A stretch of DNA of 64,000 nucleotides from Colius striatus (taxonomy: Eukaryota; Chordata; Aves; Coliiformes; Coliidae), in contig NC_084782.1 of the NCBI RefSeq assembly GCF_028858725.1, positions 372,001-436,000 on the forward strand. The letters run 5' to 3'. Of this stretch, positions 50,099-59,679 are shown piece by piece; positions within the stretch are counted from its first letter, which is position 1; each line of letters begins with the position of its first letter. Under the pieces are notes generated by a model. That model ran no database searches and was not told where the DNA came from. It saw only the letters and a list, made by a program, of their open reading frames with translations. Position numbers and translations under genes: made by a program.

Positions 50099-53000
50099 AA
50101 ATCACCACCTTGCTGTTACACTCTACTGCATTTGCCTCCAAACTCTCTTGCACACTTACTGTCGCTGCACTGCATTAGGATGTGTCCATGCTTTCATGTG
50201 AACCTCCAGCCTGACTTGTTTCCTCTCCTGCCTTTGTACCCTCTGCTCCTTTCCTTCCCTGACCTCCTACAACCCATCTAAATGACAGAAAAGACAAAAA
50301 GCTGAGCAGAACTTGGTCCCTGCCTCTGGACATGTGTGCTCCCTCCCTGTCCCTAAGCAAACCTCCAGGACTAATACCCCTCTCTCACATAGCAGCCACC
50401 CCAGCTCCATCCTGCATGGCTATCCCCCTGACAGAGTGGCTCTCTGTTTGAACAGCCCTACCACCTGCACTGGGGTTTGCCTTGCAGCTATTAAAAAGCA
50501 GCCTTTGGGAGAAGGGGGGTGAGAGGCTGTGTGTGCTCAGCTGCTCCTTCGTGTGGATGAGTGGCATTGCCTTACTCAGCTCAGGCAACAAATTGTGCTC
50601 ATTAAGTGCCAGCTCAGGTTGTATCTGATTGCAATTGTGAAGCTGGGGAGATTCTGCTCCTGGAGGTCCATGAGGAGAGCACTGTGATGGGGAGATGCCA
50701 GCAGCCCATGCTGAATCCCTTCCCTCCCTCTCACAGGGGGGAGCTGGCAGGAGCTTTGCATGTGGAGCGATTCCTTTCAGCTGAAAGACCATTTTGATTG
50801 TTTATTTAATCAAATCCCCTCCAACTTAATGAAACTGCAACAATTCCCTTTGAATCTGATTCTTTCAGCACAGAAGCTGTTTGCAGCAACATGAAGAAGT
50901 GGTGCTGCAGATGTTCCCCTGAGCACAACGTGGGCTGTTGGCTGGCCACGAGCACTCCTGCAACAGCCCTACTAGTTGTGATCTTACCCTATTTATCCCT
51001 GACTCAAATCTTGCTGATTATTCCCAGCCCACCTGCATTTGGAGGCTGGAATGGGACTGTGGAGCAAGGGACACACGTGTGCTCAATGCAGAGTTGTGTG
51101 TTCCCATTGCCATGGCTCCAGGGTGGGCTACACCATAGCAAGGGGTGTCCTGTGTGGGTTTGGGTGGCACAAATCCCAGTTTATAACCCCAGCACTGGCC
51201 TGGTTTTCTCTGCAACATTGGCCACTTCTCCAGGCTGTTTAATCCCAGCACCCCAACACCAGCCCAGACCCACAGGCCCGTGTAAGGGGAGTTCACACCC
51301 CATTAAAGGAGGTTAGAGATGGGTCTGGGGTGTCATGCCCAAAGAGGAGACAGTGTCTGGGTTTGGGGATCACTGCATCATTTATAGCCAGGGGAGGGTG
51401 GATGGAAGGGACTGAGGGCAGGAGTGGGTTTGGTCCATGTAGTTTACCCCAGTGAAACTGCTTCAACAGCTGCTGGAGGGCCTTGGGGGCAGAAAAATAA
51501 GGTCAACAGCCTTCAGGTGGTTTTATTTTGTAGGTTGTGCAGGTTACAAACACCAGTGTGGGGAAGGGATGAGGCACATGGCTGCTGTGTGACAGCACTT
51601 GGCAGCAAGGTCAGGCTGCCAGGGCTAATGGAGCCATCTCCATCTCTCCCAGTGTGAGCAGCCAACCCCTCTCCCAGCCCAATGAGGACTGTGGGACTCC
51701 AGGTAACCCAACCCACACCCTGCCCAGCCATCAGTGGGACTCTAAGGGGGATGGCAGAGGATGGTGACTGGGCTCTGACCAGCCTGTCCTCACACTTCTG
51801 CATCTCCTAGGTGACTCAATGCCCCATGAACCCCCCCCTGCCACTGTGGTGGAGCTGAGATTCTGCTTATGAACATCTCTGAGATGAGCAAATGTTTGTT
51901 TCTGGCATTGCAATTCACTGCCAGGAGGGTACCAAAGGGGAGTAAAACGCTCACTTTGTTGCCTTCAGTCCCTGGTCGTCCCTCGCCCTGGAATTGCCCC
52001 TCATGGGCTGAGCTGTTGGTGTCACCAGTGAGGAGGGTGAGCACTGCCATGGGACGTGGGGAGCTGCACATCCTGTCTACAAGGGCAGAAGGGAGTGAGT
52101 CAGAGAGGAAAAGAGGGGGAGGGAGGCAGCTTATGAAAAGTCTGACTTGTTACAGGGAGATGGGGAGGGGGGAGGAAAAAGAAAAGGGAAAAAAGCAAAA
52201 AGGAAGGGGAAAGAACAAAAAGAAAAGGAAAAAACAAAGCAGAAGTGTCCTGGTGCAGAGGAGGAGACCCCATGGAGGAGGCTGATGTAAGGGCAGCCTG
52301 TGCTTCCCACTGCTTCCCACACTGCTGCCTGCAGGGCTGACACACGCCGAGGGTCCCCAGTGCCTCCCAGCACGGCCATCTGCGGCCGCCCTACGTGACA
52401 AGAGGCAGAGGGACAGGAGGGAGGGACAGAGGGAGGATGATGCTGTCTGGGATGGGGTTTCTCCAGGAGCTGGAGCCAGCTGAGTCCTTGCAAAGCTGGG
52501 AAGTGATTTGTCACCTCATTGGCATTTTTGGGGGAGGAGGGGAACCAGGAATAAAATAGAAGTGAAATGGGACCCAGCTGAAAGAGCCCAAGGTGCAAGT
52601 GTCTGTCACAGCAAATGTTTCCACTCCTTGCACAGCCCCCTGGGATCTTCCTCTTCCCTTCCTTCAGCCCAGTGACACTGCACTTCAGGGGGTGCCTGGG
52701 GGCTCACAGCCCTGACCCAAGCACAGGTAACACAGGTGGTGCCAAGGCAAAGGGCACAACAGCCGTGCTGCATGGCTTGGGGAAGTGGCCTCCTGACTGC
52801 ACCCTGGAGGGGCCAGAGCAGGGAGTGTCACAGGGAGCCCTGGGACAGGCACAGGGACTGCAGGGTTTACCTGGGAGAGGGCAGTGTTGCTGGAGGTGGG
52901 AAAGGAGACACTCTATAACCTCTGTGTGTGCAGGCTCCTACCATCAATGAGGGATGAAGGATGGGGTTTACTTTATGGGGGAGCTGAGCAGTGTGGGGTG

Positions 53001-53138
53001 ACTCTGTGGCTGTTGCCTGGAGGAGCTCTGGATTGCCCCATCTGTACCCTGCCCAGCTGCATGGGCAACAGAGGAGGACTGCAGAGTCCAGGAAAGTTAT
53101 CTACCTCTTTGCTGACTGTGTGGCCTGAACAAGGATTT
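50099..53138. other. Unique intergenic sequence with purine tract and CpG patch
   Basis: Contains the A/G tract (52155-52245) followed by a CpG-retaining patch (52345-52395) with a GCGGCCGC site. No gene seen. Confidence 0.55.
52155..52245. repeat. Polypurine (A/G) tract
   Basis: About 90 bases of almost only A and G on the plus strand, with GGGGAGGGGGGAGG on the left grading into AAAAAG-type units. Degenerate simple sequence. Confidence 0.75.
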
Positions 53139-53243
53139 GAGGGTGCTCCATGGCTTAGTGGTGGCCTTGGGAGTGTGAGGTTAGTGGTTGGACTCAATAA
53201 TCTTAAAGGTCCTTTGCAACCAAACAGGTCCATGATTCTGTGT
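53139..53243 (+). mobile_element. CR1 3' fragment (older)
   Basis: CTCCATGGCTTAGTGGTGGC, GGTTGGACTCAATAATCTTA and AAGGTCCTTTGCAACC, then CATGATTCTGTGTCT. Confidence 0.8.
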
Positions 53244-53732
53244 CTCTGGACCCAGTGTTAACTCTAGTTTGGGATCTGGAAAACCTCAGCGTGTTATGTT
53301 CCTCACCACTGGAAACCCACCAGCCACTGCACCAGCAGAAGCTTGCAGGGGTCTCCTTACAGCTGAGGCCTCACCAACTCCCTGAGAAAGATCCCTGTCC
53401 CATTCCCCTTCTTGCACCAGCAGCCACAGTTCTTGGGCAGCAGATCAGAAAGGGCTGGAACCCCTGGGAGCTGCTGAGCATCACATGGTGTGAGCACATC
53501 TTAAGAGCATCTCTGCTGGGAAATCTCAGCTAACACAGATGGCAGCAGTGGTGGCCTCTGACAACCTCTCCTGTCCCAGGGCAGACAGGCAGAAGCAACC
53601 CCCACAGTGGAAACAGCCTGCAGTGGTGATGCTCAGCACTTGCAGACCAAACCCCACTGAGAAAGTTCTTCAGCACTGGCATGCCCATGGAGCAGCTCCA
53701 GCCCGTGGAGGGCCCTGTGTCCCTGTCATCAG
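53244..53732. other. Unique intergenic sequence
   Basis: Nothing recognised. Confidence 0.6.
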
Positions 53733-54165
53733 CACAGAACCACAGAATCAATCACAGAATTATTGAGTCATTTGGGTTGGGAAAGGCTTTTAAGGTCACT
53801 GAGTCCCAGCCCTGCCCTCACCCTGCCCAGCCCACCACTGACCCACAGCCCTCAGCACCTCAGCTCCAGGGCTTTGGGATCCCTCCAGGGCTGGGCACTG
53901 CCCCAGCTCCCTGGGCAGCCTGGCACAGGGGCTGACACCCCTCTCAGGGAAACAGTTCTGCCTCAGCTCCAGCCTCAACCTCCCCTGGGGAAACTTGAGG
54001 CTGTTTCCTTGAGTCCTGTCACTTGGGAGCAGAGACCGACCCCAGCTCCCTGCAGCCTCCTGTCAGGGAGTGTCAGAGTGCTCCTGTATCCCCTCAGCCT
54101 CCTCTTCTCCAGACCAAACACCTCCAGGTCCCTCATCCACTCCCTATAAGACTTGTGAAGACCAT
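53733..54165 (-). mobile_element. CR1, group 1
   Basis: A duplicated tail (CACAGAATCAATCACAGAAT), then GTCATTTGGGTTGGGAAAGG, and the group 1 body to CTCCTCTTCTCCAGACCAAA. Confidence 0.92.
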
Positions 54166-56365
54166 CTCATCCTGCCTGTGCCAGGACTGGTGCTGGGCTC
54201 CTGCAGAGAGTCAGGGCAGGAATGGATTCATCCAGGAGCTCCCGGTGGGAACATCCAGGAGCATCCAGTGTGTTCTCATCTGGAGAAGCATCTCTCTGTC
54301 CCAAGGCAGCTGTGTCTGCAGGAGGGTTTGTGCATGGTAAAGCAGTGAGTCTGCACTTGCCACAGGTTTCTCTGAGCAGACATGAGCCAGGCTGGTGGGA
54401 TGAGGAAGGTCACCAAAGGGGTGACAGCAGGATGGGACACAGCGAGGACCTGTGGGACAGCCCCAAAGCCCCCTCCCAGAGCCACGGCTCACCCTCCCTC
54501 TGCCCCAGCTGCAAACAAGGAGGCAACACTCAGGGGTTTCTCTTTAAAGACCAGTTTAGGGGGAGGTTTTTTCTCCCTGAAAAACGCCTGCAAAGCTGCA
54601 GTGACTTGTGTGTGCTCCAGGAGCATGTGTTGGAATGAGGTTAGCCAGGGCGAGGCTGCTGCGCTGCCTTAGGGAGCTGCTGGAGATACAGCCTGTTCCC
54701 TCTCACATCACTGGGTATTTATAGATACAGATGTTTCTCCAGCAGCAGGGTTCAAGCTTGATTTTCTCCCTCTTTTTCTTTTTTCACTCCCTGTCTTCCC
54801 TCACATCCCTCCTTTGCTCTTCAAAGCAATGCTGGAGGTAGAGAAAGCAGCTCCAGAAAGCAGCAGGGAGGCAGAGGAGTGGGTCTCTGCTCCAGGGTTT
54901 TAGAAATAAAGTGTTGGAATGGATTGAGATGCCCCTTTTGTCCCTGGCCAAGGCCAGGGGCACCTTCTCCCAAACCCACAAACCACCAGCCCAGCTCATG
55001 GCTGGCAGCTTGCCTGGGTCAGAGCAGGCTCAGCTTTGGGGTGCTGCAGCTGGAAAGCACCCAAAGGCATGATATCAGCCCCTTTTCATCAGGTGGAAAC
55101 CATGGGGAATGCTCCTCTGAGGGCAGGGAGGGGGCTGAGTGAGGGGTCACATCCCCTGGAGCCTCCTCCAGCAGCAAACCTCCCTGTGCATCAGCCCTGG
55201 GGGTGTTTGGTCCCTGCATCTGCAAAACAGCCCAGGGATGTTTAGGGCTAAGCCATTCACTGCTGAGCCATTTGCTCCCCATTGTAGTGTGTTTCCACCT
55301 CTCTGAAGGTTCCTCTCAGCCCTTCCCCATCACAGTGGGGCTCAATTGGGCTCCAACACGCACCCAGGACCCCCCTAGATGATGCTTGCCCACAACCCCA
55401 GCCAAGCAGCCATGATTTCACAGCCCAGCTCAGCTTAATCCTCCTGCTGCTTTAACCCCTGAGTTCTCCAGCATCTTCCTCCCCCAAGGAAGGTCAGTTA
55501 AACATTTTGGGAATGAGAAAAGACCCACTGACATCCTTCCATGCCCTGAGGATGACAGTGTTGGGTGATGCTGCCTCAGACCCACTGACATCCATCCATG
55601 CCCTGAGGGTGACAGTGTTGGGTGATGCTGCCTCTGCCTCTGAGCTTTATCTTTGGAGGCTGGGCAACAGCTTTGCTCCACAATTAATTATCCATGCTCT
55701 GCCTGGGAGGCATTAATGGCTCCAGATGTGGATCATGGGGCTCTGTGTGACACTGGAAACATGCTGGAAGGCCAATTTGGATTTCCCCAGGTGCCTCATT
55801 TAAATGAATGATGTTAATACTTTCCCCTCCTCTTCTGAGCCAAAGCCAGTGGAGCTGCTGCCCCATGTGTTAATGCCACCAAGGAAATAAAACCAGCCAA
55901 AGGAGACCACGATTCTGGGATTCTCTGAGCTGCCCCATGGCCAGCAGCTCCAGCCTAGGAACACTGCAGCAGCCACAGTGCTTCTCTGCTCTCCTGGAAA
56001 GGGGGAAATGCAAGCAGCAAAGCTCACCAGGGGAAAGGTTTGAGTGTGTCCCCACAGGCCATGGGGACTGTGTTGCATTGGCAAGTGTCATGGCCAAAGT
56101 GTGTGTGGGGACACAGGACTTACCCAGGTGCCAGTCATCTCCATGAAGTGTTGCTGCTGGGCTGCAGCAGGGGCTCCTGCATCTGCCCCACCTCCACATC
56201 CCAGGCTGGAGCAGTAAAAGTGAGGAACAACCTGCAAACGTGCTGCTGGAAGCACATCTGCCCCCCAATTGCTGCACAGGCCACACACTCCAGCACTGCT
56301 CAGACACTCCAGGCGAGGCTGCTCATCCCAGAACTGCCTGTTCACCCAGTGCAGGCTGCTGCAGG
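54166..56365. other. Unique intergenic sequence
   Basis: Only the 57-bp duplication (55522-55632) is notable. It grades into the degenerate edge of the G-rich minisatellite. Confidence 0.6.
55522..55632. repeat. 57-bp tandem duplication
   Basis: Two adjacent copies beginning GACCCACTGACATCC (55522 and 55579) and running to GGTGATGCTGCCTC. They differ at a few positions, so the duplication is fairly recent. Confidence 0.9.
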
Positions 56366-58027
56366 GTGCAGGGAGCAGGATGGAGGGTAAAGGATGAAGA
56401 GGGTAAGGTGCAGAATGAGAGTGCACAATACAGGGTACAGGATGAAGGATGCAGAGTGCAGGACATTGAAGGAAGGAGGGTGTAGGATGAAGGGTGAAAG
56501 GTGCAGAATGCAGGATGAGGGTGCAGGATGAAGGGAGCAGAATGGGTGCAGGATGCAGGATGAGGGGTGAATGATGCAAGGTGCAGGATGAAGGATGCAG
56601 GATGAAGGGTGCAGTGTTCAGGGTGCAGGATGCGGGATGCAGCGTTCAGGGCTCAGTGTTCAGGGCTCTGTTCAGGGTGCAGGATTCAGGACTCAAGATG
56701 CAGGATGCAGTGTGCAGGGTTCAGGAGTCAGTGTGCAGGGTTCAGGCTGCAGGGGGCAGCATTCAGGGTGCTGGATGCAGGGCTCAGGGTGCTGGATGCA
56801 GGGCTCAGGGCTCAGGGTGCAGGGCTCAGGGTGCGGGATGCAGGGCTCACAGGGCTCAGGGTGCGGGATGCAGGGCTCACAGGGCTCAGGGTGCGGGATG
56901 CAGGGCACAGGGCTCAGGGTGCGGGATGCAGGGCTCAGGGTGCGGGATGCAGGGCTCAGGGCTCAGGGTGCAGGCCTCAGGGTGTGGGATGCAGGGCTCA
57001 GGGTGCAGGGTTCAGGGTGCGGGATGCAGGGCTCAGGGTGCGGGATGCAGGGCTCAGGGCTCAGGGTGCGGGATGCAGGGCTCAGGGTGCGGGATGCAGG
57101 GCTCAGGGCTCAGGGTGCAGGCCTCAGGGTGTGGGATGCAGGGCTCAGGGTGCAGGGTTCAGGGTGTGGGATGCAGGGCTCAGGGTGCAGGGTTCAGGGT
57201 GCGGGATGCAGGGCACAGGGTGCAGGGCTCAGGGTGCGGGATGCAGGGCTCAGGGTGCAGGGTTCAGGGTGCGGGATGCAGGGCTCAGGGCTCAGGGTGC
57301 AGGGCTCAGGGTGCAGGGCTCAGGGTGCGGGATGCAGGGCTCACAGGGCTCAGGGTGCGGGATGCAGGGCTCAGGGCTCAGGGTGCGGGATGCAGGGCTC
57401 AGGGATCAGGGTGCAGGCCTCAGGGTGTGGGATGCAGGGCTCAGGGTGCAGGATGCAGGGCTCAGGGCTCAGGGTGCGGGATGCAGGGCTCACAGGGCTC
57501 AGGGTGCGGGATGCAGGGCTCACAGGGTGCAGGGCTCAGGGTGCGGGATGCAGGGCACAGGGTGCAGGGCTCAGGGTGCAGGATGCAGGGCTCAGGGATC
57601 AGGGTGCAGGGTGCGGGATGCAGGGCTCACAGGGCTCAGGGTGCAGGGCTCAGGGTGCGGGATGCAGGGCTCACAGGGCTCAGGGTGCAGGGCTCAGGGT
57701 GCAGGATGCAGGGCTCAGGGATCAGGGTGCAGGGTGCGGGATGCAGGGCTCAGGGTGCAGGGCTCAGGGTGCGGGATGCAGGGCTCAGGGTGCAGGGCTC
57801 AGGGTGCGGGATGCAGGGCTCACAGGGCTCAGGGTGCAGGGCTCAGGGTGCAGGATGCAGGGCTCAGGGATCAGGGTGCAGGGTGCGGGATGCAGGGCTC
57901 AGGGTGCAGGGCTCAGGGTGCGGGATGCAGGGCTCAGGGTGCAGGGCTCAGGGTGCGGGATGCAGGGCTCACAGGGCTCAGGGTGCAGGGCTCAGGGTGC
58001 GGGATGCAGGGCTCACAGGGCTCAGGG
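56366..58027. repeat. G-rich heptamer minisatellite (about 1.65 kb)
   Basis: Built from 7-bp variants on the plus strand: GGGCTCA, GGGTGCA, GGGTGCG, GGATGCA, GGGTTCA, with GGATGAA at the degenerate left edge. They combine into recurring 14- to 21-bp higher-order units, sometimes with an inserted CA. The left edge (to about 56,750) is diverged; the right part is nearly uniform, which indicates recent amplification there. Runs of GGG separated by four bases fit the G-quadruplex pattern. The array leaves all three plus frames open for 519-579 codons, but these are simple-sequence artefacts. Confidence 0.95.
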
Positions 58028-58146
58028 CGCGGGACGGGACAGACGGACGCGGGACTCGCGCCCCAGCACGTGCTGCCAGCGCCACCTGGCGGCCACGCGT
58101 CGCCCCCACGTCCCGCTGCGCCCAGCGCGGCACCAGCGTCTGCCCG
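58028..58146. other. Short CpG-dense unique seam between two minisatellites
   Basis: I count 21 CpG dinucleotides in about 120 bases, in a window that is otherwise CpG-poor. It contains a palindromic E-box AGCACGTGCT (CACGTG at 58067-58072), ACGCGT and the CTCF-like motif. It is not repetitive. It could be an unmethylated regulatory element. I see no convincing exon or TATA box. Confidence 0.6.
58077..58095 (-). promoter_or_regulatory. CTCF-like binding motif in CpG-rich seam
   Basis: The minus strand reads TGGCCGCCAGGTGGCGCTG. Compared with the 19-base CTCF consensus as I remember it, it differs at three positions. Two are allowed by the degenerate matrix. The third gives the CCGC variant of the core (CCGCNNGGNGGC), itself a classic form. 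It lies between the two inverted minisatellites and about 0.8 kb past the SERINC2 poly(A) signals. Binding is inferred. Confidence 0.6.
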
Positions 58147-58660
58147 AGCCCTGAGCACCCACTGCCCCCTGCACCCTGCCCTGAGCACCCACTGCCCCCT
58201 GCACCCACTGCTCTGTGCACGCACTGCCCCGTGCACCCTGCCCTGGGCACCCACTGCCCCCTGCACCCTGCCCTGAGCACCCTGCCCCCTGCACCCACTG
58301 CCCCGTGCACCCTGCCGTGAGCACCCACTGCCCCGTGCACCCTGCCCTGAGCACCCACTGCCCTGTACACCCTGCCCTGAGCACCCACTGCCCTGTACAC
58401 CTTGCCCTGAGCACCTACTGCCCCGTGCAGCCTGCCCTGAGCACCCACTGCTCCATGCACCCTGCCCTGGGCACCCACTGCCCCGTGCAGCCCCTGCCCT
58501 GTGCACCCACCCTTCTGTGCACTCACTGCTCTGTGCACCCACCGCCCCATGCACCCCTGCCCCGTCCACTCCCCCTCCTGTGCACCCCTGCCCTGTGCAC
58601 CCATGTTCCTGTGCACTCCCTGCCCTGTGCACCCACCACCCCCTGAACCCGGTGCTGTGT
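58147..58660. repeat. C-rich 30-bp minisatellite, inverted relative to the G-rich array
   Basis: Tandem units of about 30 bp, for example with GAGCACCC recurring at 58153 and 58183. Each contains CACCCACTGCCCC and TGCACCCTGCCCTGAG. Right of about 58,500 the units shorten and degrade. The reverse complement of the unit contains CAGGGTGCAGGG and GCTCAGGG, which are also building blocks of the G-rich array to the left. The two arrays therefore form imperfect inverted arms around the seam. Confidence 0.9.
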
Positions 58661-58909
58661 ACATCCACCCTCTTGAGCACCCCATGCTCTGCACCTCATT
58701 TTGCCTACCCCCATCATTTGCCCTTTGAGCCGTGTACCCTCCTCCAGCAGTGACTCTCAGGGTACCACAGGTTGGCTGCAAGCACTACCCCTCCAGCCAG
58801 CTCTGCCCTCACCCCAGCCTCAGGTCTGTTTAATAACTTCCCCTTTTTCCATCCCCCACTCACCCAACACACACATCAGGAAAGACCCCACACGGACAAA
58901 CATGTCAGA

Positions 58910-58915
58910 TTTATT
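58910..58915 (-). terminator. Poly(A) signal AATAAA (distal)
   Basis: A second minus-strand AATAAA, 17 bases downstream of the first. The pair suggests cleavage around 58885-58912. Confidence 0.65.
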
Positions 58916-58926
58916 CCAAACAAGAC

Positions 58927-58932
58927 TTTATT
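58927..58932 (-). terminator. Poly(A) signal AATAAA (proximal)
   Basis: TTTATT on the plus strand reads AATAAA in the sense of SERINC2, about 610 bases past its stop codon. Confidence 0.7.
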
Positions 58933-59540
58933 AAGGAGGTGAGGTGCTGGGGCCAGGCCAGCAAAGCCTGTGGGAAACCCAATCTGGGCTCTGCTAAGGA
59001 CCAAGGACCCATCCTCCTGTGGGGATGGCTGAGCAGGGCACTAGAGGAGCTGGGGCCACCACCAAGGCTGTGAGGAGGCACTGGGACATCTGCCTCCAGC
59101 CCACAAAGCCCTGAGATTCATTTTTCTCCAGGCTGAGGAGAAACACCAGCCAGGTCCTGGGTCCTGGTACACAGCTGGAGTCCCTCCAAAAGGCACAAAG
59201 AGAAAAGATAGTAGCTGGTGAAAACCAAACCCTCCCCAGGTAACAGGGTGGTGTCCACTAGAAGAGAGGCAGGAGGCACCACCAAAGGCACTAAACACAC
59301 ACTGGAGATAAGAGCTTTAAAAACATCTTCAAGTCTGTCTCAGCTCTTGCTGATTTTCCCTGCTTGGCACTTCATCCCTTTCAAATTAAAACAGCAGATC
59401 TGCAAGCAGGCACAACCCAGCACAGCTGAGCTGCTCCTGAGTGCAGAGACAGAGGCTAAAGGCAGGGCTGGCTTTGTCCCCAGCCTTGGGGGACACGGCC
59501 ACGACGGCTCCCAGGTGACAGGAGGTTGGCCGAGGCCACT

Positions 59541-59679
59541 TCAGCTGAAGTCCCGGTCTGGCAGCAACAGTGGAGCCACCAATGTCCAGAGGTAGAGCAG
59601 GAGCCCAGCCCAGCTGGAGCAGATCTTCACCCACACGGCTGTCCAGGGACTCGACAGCACCTGTAAGCTGTCGTCTGGC
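59541..59679 (-). CDS. SERINC2: SERINC2 terminal coding exon
   Basis: 139 bp, phase 2 in. Acceptor CGTTTCAG. Encodes [39 protein letters not shown] and PDRDFS, then TGA at 59541-59543. It matches the conserved SERINC C-terminus with its last membrane helix. Confidence 0.93.

Larger units (their letters stand above)
58890..59540 (-). other. SERINC2: SERINC2 3' UTR
   Basis: About 650 bases from the SERINC2 stop codon to just past two poly(A) hexamers. No repeat is visible inside it. The 3' limit is inferred from the hexamers. Confidence 0.7.

Noticed and set aside
52373..52392. ACGGCCATCTGCGGCC as a second CTCF or YY1 site
   Set aside because: The core is one base short of the CTCF spacing and lacks the YY1 CCATNTT pattern.
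56581..58320. Open frames of 519-579 codons in all three plus frames, rich in GCRAQGAGCRAQ-like repeats
   Set aside because: They coincide exactly with the heptamer minisatellite. All three frames are open because the 7- and 21-bp units lack stops, so this is not evidence of a protein.
57934..58781. Minus-strand open frames of 248-267 codons
   Set aside because: They read through the antisense of the C-rich 30-bp array. Low-complexity artefact without conserved domain or splice context.
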